From Stictocephala bisonia (Eukaryota; Arthropoda; Insecta; Hemiptera; Membracidae): DNA of 64,000 bases. The position numbers and the translations under genes were made by a program. The first letter of the stretch is position 1. Each line of letters begins with the position of its first letter. The stretch lies in the NCBI GenBank assembly GCA_035578905.1, contig JAQJVL010000577.1:312501-376500 (forward strand). The letters run 5' to 3'. Positions 21,149 to 31,212 of this stretch are shown piece by piece. A model generated the notes under the pieces. It was not told where the DNA came from, searched no databases, and worked only from the letters and a program-made list of their open reading frames with translations.

Positions 21149-21955
21149 CAGTGTGGAAGAAAAGTCCCGGGACAGATTTTTAATTTCTGAACGATTACAG
21201 ATGAAGCAATAAATCTTAGCACAACAATACTGCACCTATAAATCTACTTTTTGATTTAGCTACCATTGCTCTGTCGTATCAGGGGGATGGCCCACAAGGA
21301 GTCAGAAGAAAATCTTAAATGAGAGCATAGGTCAAGTAGTACATCAAATTAAAAGTCTATAGTAGTAGAACTTAAACCCACAAATCCGACCTCAAAAGGT
21401 TCGCTCTTTAAAACTGACGCTGGTTTAAAGTTTTAAAAAGATATAATGAAAGTCCTGTTTTAGTCGGTTTATTAGTCTTTTCTTATCTCCATAAAGTTGG
21501 GAAAGTTAAACTTTGTAAATGCCTACTGGACTTAAGAAATAGTTTTTTAGGATAGTTCATGACTCTTCACTTCCAACGGATGATGGTTCACAAGGAGTTC
21601 GACAAAAATATGAAAACTAGCATAGGTCATTTTAATTTTAAAGGAATTATCTATCACAGGTCACAAAATTTACTTTAAAAGGTTGATGCTACAAAATTGC
21701 AGATGTTCAAAAATTGTCTTGGTTATAGACATTGCAATGGTAGCCACAATCCTAATGCTCTAATAAACCAAAGGAAATAAAATGCTGCTGCATGCATTAT
21801 GCCAGTCATACAAATTTACATTATGAAGTTATTTATGAAAAAGATATAGCAATTTGAACATTTACTTTACAAATATTCGGTAAGTATCAATTATTTCCAT
21901 TCAAATCTTTGAACATCTGCCATTTTGGTCTGGACTAGGATCGTGAAAGTGTAGC
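21149..21955 (+). repeat. left arm of the composite inverted-repeat element
   Basis: Matches the reverse complement of 24730-25554 with frequent point differences. The inner end is TGGACTAGGATCGTGAAAGT near 21931-21950. Confidence 0.85.
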
Positions 21956-22213
21956 AGGGAGGGCTGTTGTAGGAATCTTCAGCCTACGATAGGTAGTTGA
22001 GGGGTGTAGAATCACAATGATCATGACTGCACGAGGTAAGAAGGTAGCCCGGGTCTCCCGAAAAATTATTCCGAGGAAACACGGCTTCTGAAACAGACAG
22101 AAGAAGAACATGGGAAAAATGGAAAATGTTAGTGAGCTGACTGAGGGTGGATTGGAAATGAGAAGCGTCTAAGTGTTTAGGAGTGGGTAAGAGGGGACTA
22201 TGTCAGTGTAGCG

Positions 22214-23400
22214 TCAGTAATGAGTCGTTGAAGGGTGGCTAGTGGTGTAGGTTTCGGTAAAGTACCCTGCCATTATGGGGGAATCAGTTACTTTAGCAAG
22301 GTAATTTTGGTTGAGTTGACTGAGGAATTCACACACGGTGGAGATATGGAACAGAGTGTAAAGGTCTTGGGAGCTGTGATCGGGGTCCAGATGGTAAGCT
22401 AAACGCATAACACGTCACTCGGTTTTTTTTTCAAAGTTGGAGAGGTGGTTGTGAGGGATGGTGGGGTGAGGACTGGATGGGCAGATGATGGCGGTATAAA
22501 GAAAGGTAAGGGTCCTGGCAGAGTATCCCTGGTGTCTGTTGTTTAGGAAACGGAGGGCTTTGAATCGCGCTGTGGCGGTCTTCTTGGCTTTACGGAAGTG
22601 GGGTATGAAGGAGAGCTTGGAATCCAGGGTGACTCCCAAGTACTTGCAGGTCTTAGTCAGTGGAAGTCTGTTGCCTTGAAGGGTGATCGGGGTTTCCTAG
22701 TTAACGGGGAACTTCCTGCCGTTGTAGATTAAGTAGCAGAGCTGGATTTTAGTTGTGTTAATCCTGATGCGCCATTTAGAGCAGTAAGTCAGGTAATCAT
22801 TAAGGATTTTATTAAGTCGTCTACGTAGTGTTTTGGGGTTGCGAGAGGTGGAACAGAATGCCGTGTCATTCACAAACTGTGGGAGACCAGTGGTAGTGTC
22901 GGTGGGGTTCTTGAGAGTGGGCGAAGGAAGATCTCGCACATACAATATGTAAAGGATTGGACTGATAGCTGATCCCTGGGAGACCACTGCTAACAGTTGG
23001 AAGGGTCGAGAAAGGCCGTCCTTTACTCTGACCTGGGCTGTCCTACCATCGAGGATGTTTGATATCCACTTGATGATGGAAGAGGGTGGTTGGAGCTGGA
23101 GGAGTTTGGCTCTGATGCCGTTATGCCAGACAGTGTCGAATACTTATGGACATCCATGAGGACCATGATGATAGGCGTACTTCGATAGGAGTTTCGCTGA
23201 ATACAGGTTGCCTTGAGGATTTGGTCATACTTATTGGTGCCAGGACGGAAGCCAGCCTGAGACTTTGAAAGTAGGCTGAGATCTTTAAGGTGAGTATGGA
23301 GTCGGGCGACCAGGTTCTTCCTGAAGAGTTTCGAGAGGGACGAGGTAAGGCTGATGGGGCGACAGTTGTCCGGGTTTCTAGGTCTTTTCTGGGGTTTTGG
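22214..23400 (-). pseudogene. LINE reverse transcriptase, decayed
   Basis: Ordered motifs across frames: ISLTSSLSKLFRKNLVARL, SQAGFRPG, FDTVWHNGIRAKLL, WISNILDGRTAQV, VSQGSAISPILYILYVRDL (QGS block), FVNDTAFC (the FADD catalytic motif mutated to FVND), WRIRINTTKIQ, GVTLDSKLSFIPHF and RFKALRFLNN. The lost first catalytic Asp and the many frame changes show it is inactive. Confidence 0.8.
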
Positions 23401-24276
23401 TAGTACTATGACATGGTCTAGCTTTCAGAACATGGGATGGTAGCCTAGTAGGAGGATGGGTGACAAAAGGATAGATAGGGCCCTAATCAGCGAAACCGAG
23501 GCTTTTTCACCAGGAAGTTGGAGATGACGTCAGGACCGGGGAGTGTGTTCTTGAGGGTCCTAAGCCTGGTGGCAACGTCTAGGTAGGTGATGGAGGAAGT
23601 CAGTGGATGATCAGAGAGGCCTGCAGGGGTTACCTGGAAGGGAGCAAAGAGTTCATGGTTCTGGGCTATGGTCTGGCATTGGTCTGGTTGAAATGAGCGG
23701 CATCGAAGGTGGGATGGTGAGTTACAGAGTATATGGTGGACAAGGAAGCACAGAAAGTCTCAGCTCTTCCTTCGGGGTCTGCCACTGGGGCACCATTCAT
23801 GGTCGATAGGACTGGTGGATTGAAGGGGTGTTGTTGGACTTGACCAGACGCCAGAAGTTCCATGGAGCAGAGAGGAAGACCTGACCCGCCTTGTCACAAA
23901 TTTTACAGAGCCTGTCTCTCTTGAAGGCTGCGACCGCGGTTTTGCCCTCTGGACGAGCGCCCTATAAGATCCATGCAAATAGCGTATCCGGATACGCGCT
24001 TGACTCGCCTCTTCTGCTAGATGAGTGATATGATGTCAGGAAGAAAGCAGTACAGGGTGTGTGTGACCAACTTCGTGGGAACAGGAATCCCTTTGGCCCT
24101 GATGATGGCGTCAGTTAAAGAGTCAGTCAGAGCGTCCATCTGGTCAGGGGATTGGGGAGGCGTGATGGCCAGGTTTCGTATGTCTGCATCGATAGACTGC
24201 CCAGTCTGCGGTCTTGTAGTCAGTGATGGCCTTCGGGAGAGGATGAACTTCCTGAGCATAAGGGACGTGTCTGATC

Positions 24277-24695
24277 CTAAGATCGAAGAAGAAGGGGATA
24301 TGGTCTGAGCCGATGCAGTAGTCTGTAAAGACACTGAAAATCTGCCTCGTGGGTGGGAAATCGGGTGTGAAAGGTTAGAATGTGGCAGAGGCTAGTGGAG
24401 TTGATGAGTGCGACTAGGTTTCTCTCTTCTCGTGTAGTGAGTCTATCACCTATGGTCGTGTGATGGCAGTCCATTCTGCCGAAACAATGAGGACGTCGTG
24501 AGACTGTCTGACCTGCGCCAGAAGGTCAGCGTGTTCTGGTAGGAAAGGGGATGTATGGAGGGTCAAAAGGTGGATGGTGGGTTGGTTGGGGAGATTTATC
24601 CTGACCAAGAGGGCAAATCTAGGGTAGTTGGGGAGTAGGACCTGAACAACATCCAGACAGTCGCGAAAGGCTATGGCCATTTTGTACTGGATCAA
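24277..24695 (-). pseudogene. LINE endonuclease fragment, decayed
   Basis: The piece reads MAIAFRDCLDVVQVLLP, then LLTLHTSPFLPEH, then VLIVSAEWTAI where an intact APE-type endonuclease would have a VGGDFNA-like motif, then TREERNLVALINS. It is in two overlapping frames and lacks the N-terminal catalytic part. Confidence 0.6.
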
Positions 24696-24729
24696 CCTTT
24701 TTAAGTACTGTTCATGGTATTCAATCTGT

Positions 24730-25554
24730 GCTAGACTTTCACGATCCTAGTCCGGACCAAAATGGCAGATGTTCAAAGATTTGAATGGAAATAATTGATA
24801 CTTACCGAATATTTGTAAAGTAAATGTTCAAATTGCTATATATTTTTCATAACTAACATCATAATGTAAATTTGTATGAATGGCTTAATGCATGCAGCAG
24901 CATTTTATTTCCTTTGGTTTATTAGAGCACTAGGATTGTGGCTACTATTGCAATGTCTTACTATAACCAAGACAATTTTTGAACATCTGTAATTTTTTAA
25001 GATCAACCTTTTTAAGTAATTTTTGTGATATTCACCTGTGCTAGATAATTCCTTTAAAATTATGTACATCTTGACCTATGCTAGTTTTAATATTTTTGTC
25101 GAACTCCTTGTGGACCACCATCCGTTGGAAGTGAAGAGTCATGAACTATCCTAAAAAACTATTTCTTAATTCCAGTAGGCATTTACAAAGTTTAACTTTC
25201 CCAACTTTATGGAGCTAAGAAAATACTAATAAACCGACTAAAACAGGACTTTCATTGTATCTTTTTAAAACTTTAAACCGGCGACAGTTTTAAAGAGCGA
25301 ACCTTTTAGGTCGGATTTGTGGGTTTAAATTCTACTACTATAGACTTTTAATTTGATGTACTACTTAACCTATGCTCTCATTATGAAGAAGATTTTCTTC
25401 TGACTCCTTGTGGGCCATCCCCCTGATAGGACAGAAAATGGTAATTATATCAAAAAGTAGATTAATAGGTGCAGTATTGATGAGCCAAGATTTATTGCTT
25501 TATCTGTAATCGTTTAGAAATAAAAATCTGTTCCGGGGACTTTTCTTCCACACT
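24730..25554 (-). repeat. right arm of the composite inverted-repeat element
   Basis: Mirror of the left arm, ending ACTTTTCTTCCACAC at 25553. Its inner part contains an extra partial copy of the GATCAACCTTTTTAAGTA module (24691 and 25003). Confidence 0.85.
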
Positions 25555-25654
25555 TTATAGATGTTTCACTATATAACTACGAATGATTTACAGTTGAAAA
25601 CATTAAAATAAGTTATGTTTATAAGAAATGATGTACAGATAATTGTATACATAC

Positions 25655-25744
25655 GGCTGAAACAGTAGATGGGCTGATGTCCATGAAGCCTAGGCATGAC
25701 CACTGAACAGGAGTGTTGTGGAGTTCCAGTAGGAACAGATGGAT
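25655..25744 (-). CDS. receptor gene 2, exon 3 (C-terminal 7tm_7 segment)
   Basis: The minus strand shows an acceptor TTATCTCTGTTCAG followed by a 30-codon phase-0 exon and a donor GTATGT. The peptide contains LFLLELHNTPVQWSCLGFMD and ends ISPSTVSA. It fits the insect gustatory-receptor region between TM6 and TM7 (pattern LFxxxLxHxPVxFSAxGFFxLD). Phase matches exons 1 and 2. The final exon with TM7 was not found. It should lie at lower coordinates, beyond the inverted-repeat element at 21.15-25.55 kb. Predicted from splice signals and protein pattern only. Confidence 0.6.
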
Positions 25745-25774
25745 CTGAACAGAGATAACATACGTTTTCATTAT

Positions 25775-26125
25775 TGTTCATAATTCATGTCTAAGACGCT
25801 GATCGTAGAGATATTGGCGAATATGAGGGGTGAATGAATGTGACGAGTGTAGATGAAATAGTGTAGTCATTGTTACTATCTTGAGTTTGACTGAGCTCAG
25901 AAAGGAATATTTTATTAATAGCCCAACAGCCAGGGCAATTTAGTTTAGATTCCATGGATCAGCAGTTATTGATAGGAATTTAAATTGCATCTTCTGAATT
26001 GACATTAACTGTGTTGAATGTTCGATTTCCATAGACCTCCATTATAGGTACAAAGTGAACATTAGTGGCCGTGGTGGATTCAAACCTGCTCTGTTAGTCC
26101 TAACGCTAGCAATTAAATAACCCAC
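25775..26125 (-). mobile_element. tRNA-derived SINE, family C (in intron 2 of receptor gene 2)
   Basis: The reverse complement starts near 26120 with TTGCTAGCGTTAGGACTAAC, followed by GCAGGTTTGAATCCACCAC (B box). The body has GGGCTATTAATAAAATATTC and CAATGACTACACTATTTC. The tail is at CAGCGTCTTAGACATGAATT near 25790. The same body and tail recur at 27335-27700 and 32930-33290. Confidence 0.7.
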
Positions 26126-26472
26126 TCACTACATTATATTTAAAATTATGGACGAGTTGTATGGAAAGTTGTAAATTATGTGCATATAATAAATGTAAAC
26201 AATTATATTTTAGTAGAATGTAAATAAGATGAGTCCACGTTTCCTATTTACTTTCAGTTTTGAGAAATATTGAGATTTTTCTAGGCAATAAATTTATGAT
26301 TTCACATATAAAACTGTATTTTTTATGTATAAAATAATGAGTTCAATTTCCAAACAACAAATATACATTAAATTGGTTGTTCTTAAAAATAACAAAATTA
26401 TAAAAAAATTATGTTTTACAATTTATGACTATTTCTTTTAATTTATTCAGTTGTATCTATACCAACACTCAC

Positions 26473-26544
26473 CAGCTGTTGTTGTTTTTCTGTGCATATT
26501 CTTGCTGAAAAAGTAATGTCTAATTCCAATTTAACTTCCTCCAC
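26473..26544 (-). CDS. receptor gene 2, candidate exon 2
   Basis: On the minus strand an acceptor ATAATTTCAG precedes a 72-nt phase-0 exon encoding VEEVKLELDITFSARIC and ending TEKQQQL, followed by a donor GTGAGT. Gustatory receptors usually have a charged linker with a VKxEL-type pattern at this point, joining the exon-1 loop to the TM6-TM7 region. It sits between exon 1 (28768-29589) and exon 3 (25655-25744), on the same strand and in compatible phase. It is short, so chance cannot be excluded. Confidence 0.5.
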
Positions 26545-27334
26545 CTGAAATTATACATCATTGTATTTATTTATACTTTATCTTAATAGTTTTGCATATA
26601 ATAATATATGAATATGGTGTTTTTAAATTTTAAATATTTTTAAATCGTTTTAACAAGTAATAATTTAAAGTTTTTTTGGGCCTAGATATTTTTATAGAAG
26701 ATCATACTGTATTATCATATCCTAAATTAAAAGAGAGGAAAATAATAGTTTCTAGTGGTTGAAACTAACATAATTAAACTATGTTAATCCGGGATTATAC
26801 GTTGTCAGTATTCCAATAATAATTATAACATTTATAAAATAATTTTGAAATTAAAGGACATGATCCATATGAACATTATGTATCGAAGCTTTTAAAACCG
26901 TGAGCATTACACCTGAAATAATACAGTTTTTCTAATCCCAAGAAAAAGATTGTTACTTCTTTAGATGACTTATTGTAATGTGGACAAGTATTTAGACAAA
27001 TTTTCTCATTTGAGTAAACTTATGTCTAATGTAGTCATAATTATCTATCCAGGAATGTGATTTATTTCGTTTTTGGGGATTGTTCAGTTCATAGCTTTCA
27101 ATACAGGGGAGGTAAAACTGATGAATTAATATTTGATACAAAGCTAAGAAATTATCTTTTCAAGCACCTTCGCGTAAACATAATAAGTTGTCTTAAAATG
27201 TTGAGTTAAACAATTATTTTAAATTTTAATTTTAAATAATAATAATCCTTTCTATTTCTTTATGTTAAAAAGTGGATTAATCATAAATTAATCCATTTCC
27301 TAAAGTAAGTCATTATTCGAGTCCTTTTATTTTT
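26545..27334. other. intron 1 of receptor gene 2, unique part
   Basis: AT-rich with no coding motifs. A small palindrome of GGATTAAT and ATTAATCC lies near 27273-27293. Confidence 0.4.
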
Positions 27335-27700
27335 ATTTATTTATTTATTCTTAAGACGCCAATCGTCAAGATATGGGGGAATATGGATTTCGAATGAGTG
27401 TGATGAGTGTAGATGAACGAGTGTAGTCATTGTTGCTATATAAGTTCGAATTATCTCAGAAAGGATTATTTATTAATAATCCAATAGCCAGGGCAACTAT
27501 GGGACCTACAGCTTTACGTGGAATCCGAACCACTAGTGTTGGTCTGATTTTCAGCCAACTTGATAAGTCTGACACTCAGTTCTCTTCCCTAGACAACATC
27601 CGAACCTTGACTACCATCTAACATGGATACCCCAGACTTCTCTAGTAGTTTCCACGTCGATGGCAACCATTGAGGGGGCGCCAGGTTGTATTAAGAGTAC
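27335..27700 (-). mobile_element. tRNA-derived SINE, family C (in intron 1 of receptor gene 2)
   Basis: The reverse complement has GGTTCGGATTCCACGTAAAG (B-box-like), then CCCTGGCTATTGGATTATTA, then CAATGACTACACTCGTTCAT. It ends GGCGTCTTAAGAATAAATAAA, a (TAAA)n tail at 27337-27352. Best-preserved tail of the three family C copies. Confidence 0.75.
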
Positions 27701-27867
27701 TATAAATATCAAGTACTATTATAAATGATTTATATATAAATAATAAGAATGAAATTATGTTTTTTTTTATAAAGTTTATTATGCTTTATGGATCATAGCT
27801 TGGTTGTTTTTAAACTTTTGAAAGTTAGAATCGTTCAGCAATGAAAAATTCATGAAAAAATGATTAA

Positions 27868-28246
27868 ACATATAGGATATAGATTATGATACTGCAAATG
27901 AAAGGCTAACCATAAACATATAAGACATAGGTTATGATACTGCAAACTAAAGGCTAACCGTAAACATATAAGACATAGGTTATGATACTGCAAATGAAAG
28001 GCTAACCGTAAATATATAGAACATAGGTTATGATACTGCAAATGAAAGGCTAAGCGTAAACATATAAGACATAGGTTATGATACTGCAAACGAAATGCTA
28101 ACCGTAAACATATAAGACATAGGTTATGATACTGCAAACGAAATGCTAACCGTAAACATATAAGACATAGGGTATGATACTGCAAATGAAATGCTAACCG
28201 TAAACATATAAGACATAGGTTATGATACTGCAAATGAAAGGCTAAC
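27868..28246. repeat. 48-bp minisatellite in intron 1 of receptor gene 2
   Basis: About eight units of TAGGTTATGATACTGCAAATG plus AAAGGCTAACCGTAAACATA. Because 48 is a multiple of three, the minus strand has a 127-codon open frame of a 16-residue repeat (QYHNLCLICLRLAFRL). I treat that frame as a by-product. Confidence 0.92.
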
Positions 28247-28767
28247 CGTAACTTGTTTGAGTTATTTGTTTTCGTAAAATCACGTAAACGTTGGTTTAAA
28301 TAAATTTTACAGTATTTTTATTAACAGTTATATAAGTATTACCTGGAAAGTGTCAATAGGTAATTATTTTTCCAAAGCAAAGTCATTACATCCTTTAACT
28401 GTGAATAAACTTCTATAATGAATTCAGAAAATATTTATAGAAAACTAAGTAAGGCCTAATGATATTGATAAAATAACAACATCATGCTTGAAGTTTAAAA
28501 CTAAGAATAGATAAGGCTAAGGAGGAATATTACTCAAAGTTATAGCAAATATTGTCTCAAAGCGATATCTAAGAAGGAAATGCTTTCTTAAATATCTATG
28601 TACGCATACACAAGCCTAGTGCCCATTATTTTGGTACAAATAATTTATAGTTGACTTGTCTTAATTCCTTTATATGTAGTTCCTTCAACAAAAAGTTAAA
28701 AACGTAATACAATATTGAAAAAAATCTGTTGGATTTTATGATCTCAAACAATTTGCCATATACTTAC

Positions 28768-29589
28768 TTCCTTGATAATATTCCAGGAGCAAATCACCAA
28801 TATGGCAGTAATCGTACATAGAGTCATTAAGGATGATAGATAAGGTAAGATATACATCATAGTAATGGCATTATCATGTACACCACCAGCTGCATAAAAT
28901 GCCCAAATGGAGTACCAAAAATATAAGGTCCTGAAAAGTGTATAAATGATATAGTTAAGGGCAATAATACAAAATGTTTTGTCGAGTGTTGTATTGCACT
29001 TCAGTAGCTGACGTGTAATGCAGATCGTGTCTTCAATCCGGTCCATGAACTCCTCAGACATCCTGATGTATCTGAGGCGTTTTACTATCACATGCTTCAT
29101 CATGGCTACAGACAGAAGTTTAAATCCAACAATAAATTGAGGAGGGAATGAAATTTGAAGTAGGTTCATCTCTTCAACTACAATCCTTAAGAACTCAGAG
29201 AGAAGTAAAAAAGCATGTATGATGATTATAATAAATAACACCCAATCTTTTTGTTGCGATAGCAGTGTGCTAATTTCACCATTGATTTCCAATATCCGTT
29301 TGTAGATAACAGTCAATTCATTCTTTTGAGGGAACTCAGTGATTAGGTAGGCCATCACGACACTCCAGTATGATACATACAGCAGGCAAGTCACGAGGCC
29401 CGCAATAGTTGATTGAAAACTTGTTATAGAACATGCTACATTTATCATCAGGGAAATAATTACAAATATGTAAATGATTATGCCCACGGGATGTATATTG
29501 CCACATCTTCTTAGACAAGGGGTAGAATATTTCCAATTTCTAAGGAAGGTGTTAATGTAAAACTCTTCGGTCATCATATTTTGAATCAT
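28768..29589 (-). CDS. insect gustatory-receptor-like protein, exon 1 (receptor gene 2)
   Basis: From ATG 29589 the frame runs 274 codons to a donor GAA|GTAAGT (28762-28767), phase 0. The donor lies at the same position in the protein as in receptor gene 1. Membrane segments lie at about residues 33-55, 60-83, 115-133, 150-166 and 205-230. Residues 161-196 carry VAMMKHVIVKRLRYIR, EEFMDRIEDTICITRQLL, nearly identical to gene 1, while the N-terminal third is divergent. This is the usual pattern for insect gustatory receptors, where the C-terminal half is conserved. The likely role is a ligand-gated ion channel in chemosensory neurons; the ligand is not predictable. Exons 2 and 3 are proposed at 26473-26544 and 25655-25744. 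The start lies 14 bp from a minisatellite (29603-29990), so the promoter is displaced or contains the array. Confidence 0.78.
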
Positions 29590-29602
29590 ATTTTACTAAG
29601 CG

Positions 29603-29990
29603 TACACTGTCCTCCCTTTCTTTGCATGTATGGATGGGTGTCTAACTGTACACTGTCCTCCCTTTCTTTGCATGTATGGATGGGTGTCTGACTGTACACT
29701 GTTCTCCCTTCTGTGCGTATGTGGGCAGGTGTCTGTACACTGTCCTCCCTTCTGTGCGCATGTGGGTAGGTGTCTAACTGTACACTGTCCTCCCTTTCTT
29801 TGCATGTATGGATGGGTGTCTAACTGTACACTGTCCTCCCTTTCTTTGCATGTATGGATGGGTGTCTAACTTTACACTGTCCTCCCTTCTTTGCATGTAT
29901 GGATGGGTGTCTAACTTTACACTGTCCTCCCTTCTTTGCATATATGTGTGGTTGTCTGACTGTACACTGTCCTCCCTTCTGTGCTCAGTC
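29603..29990. repeat. minisatellite of about 46 bp just upstream of the receptor gene 2 start codon
   Basis: About eight units of TGTACACTGTCCTCCC, then TTCTTTGCATGTATGGATGG, then GTGTCTAAC. Some units are shortened or have a CTGTGCGTATGTGGGCAGG variant. Open frames on both strands are repeat artefacts. The array occupies the 5' flank of the minus-strand receptor gene. Confidence 0.92.
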
Positions 29991-30329
29991 ACGATACTGT
30001 AAGGAACTATTTGCAGTGTTCAGTGTGTATACATGTATATAGATCGTTCTTACATAAAGCTCTATGGTGATGTCTCACTAACTGACCCGTCTAATGAGTA
30101 CTGTATGAAAATATCAATAATGTTTCACATTAAATCAACTGCCCTACTATTGGAAAACAACAACTTGACACATATTAAATATTCAGAGCCAATTACTTAA
30201 AGCGTTACAAGTAAAGCGTGTACAAAATTTATTCATATATATGAAGCAAGCACTAATGGTTCTGTTTCAGTTAATTAACATACTGAACAATTATTTCTAT
30301 TCTTATGTCTTATTATAATAAAGCTGGAT
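29991..30329. other. AT-rich sequence upstream of receptor gene 2
   Basis: No gene or repeat recognised. If the minisatellite is a recent insertion or expansion, the original promoter may lie here. Confidence 0.35.
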
Positions 30330-31212
30330 TTGGATCATTCATTCACTCACTGACATAAATGTTTACCCACTTTGGAGGATCGGAAAATTTTGAAATTTGG
30401 ATTGAAGTTAGATCTAACCATTTCGACTCAAGAAATTTTCAAAAATTTTCAATTCTCGAATAAATAAGGGCTGTTTTGGGGGTTGAAAATCTAAATTTTC
30501 CCATAAGAATAACATGGGCGTCTCACAAAATAGTGGTTTTATGACCTAGCTTGAGAAACAATTTGAGTAACATTTTCAAACCTTCACAGTTCTACACGAG
30601 TACCAAACGCGCATTTTATATATGAATTTCAGTTTAAAAACTGAAACATTTGTGGTATCGGAGGTCCAAACACTGAAATGTTTTAAAATGTAAAACTTTT
30701 TAATACTAGTGATATCTACTCAGGTGGGGCATCAATTTAACGCAATTTTTTTTCCTGAATCCAAATATACCGTCAGATATTGAATAGGGCAAATAATAGG
30801 ATGTATATGTCACCAAAACAAAATACAAAAATCTCCGGAAACCAAAAAAAGGTAATAATAAATTAAAATGCCCAATCGGGGTATCAAACTATATGTATTT
30901 ATGTACTAAAGCTCAGTATACCATTATATTTTAGAAGATACACCGTTTAGGGCTTTAACCCCCCCCCCTCCAAAGAAAAAATATGCTCCAAAACCCAAAA
31001 TTGGATAATGTTAAACAAACGCATAACCCAAGTGGGGTATCAAATTAAAGGTATTCTTTTTTAATTTAAATTTTTGTAGCAGAGGTTCTTGGTGAGGCCG
31101 CAGGCCGAGTTCTACAAAGGGCTAAAGGTTGGGACCCAGGCGAGGCCGCAGGCCGAGCTTCCCTCTCGAGCGTAGCGAGCGAGGAGGTTGGTACGTGAAG
31201 TGTGCAGGCGTG
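30330..31212 (+). mobile_element. repeat family D with GC-rich tail, possible Helitron/Helentron relative
   Basis: The left part, CATTCACTCACTGACATAAATG followed by GATCGGAAAATTTTGAAATT, and the right part, GAGGCCGCAGGCCGAG (twice) then CTCGAGCGTAGCGAGCGAGG, recur in the same order at 53095-53675. The tail is strikingly GC-rich against an AT-rich body. There is no coding capacity. The Helitron assignment rests only on a terminal hairpin-like segment and a CTAG-like end in the second copy. Confidence 0.45.

Larger units (their letters stand above)
21957..24725 (-). mobile_element. decayed LINE inserted in the inverted-repeat element
   Basis: Minus-strand remnants of ORF2 run from an endonuclease piece (24695-24277) through RT (about 23400-22400) to the C-terminus (about 22210). 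It is GC-richer than its surroundings, which marks the inserted segment clearly. 5'-truncated and full of frameshifts. The RT motifs resemble Jockey-type elements with the NDTAF and GVTLDSKLSF signature. Confidence 0.8.
21149..25554. mobile_element. composite long-inverted-repeat element carrying a LINE in its centre
   Basis: GTGTGGAAGAAAAGTCCC at 21151 is mirrored by the end at 25554. Arms of about 800 bp (21149-21955 and 24730-25554) are inverted repeats of each other. Each arm also contains two diverged copies of an internal module (around CTCCTTGTGGGCCATCCCCC and CTCCTTGTGGACCACCATCC). The space between is filled by a decayed minus-strand LINE, not a transposase. Without the LINE this is a large fold-back/MITE-like element of the same general style as 51536-52161. 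Confidence 0.75.

Noticed and set aside
27850..28233. 127-codon minus-strand frame with 16-residue repeats
   Set aside because: By-product of a 48-bp minisatellite inside the intron of receptor gene 2.
29596..30042. Cys-rich repeat frames on both strands near 29.6-30.0 kb
   Set aside because: Generated by a 46-bp minisatellite. Overlapping open frames on both strands argue against coding.
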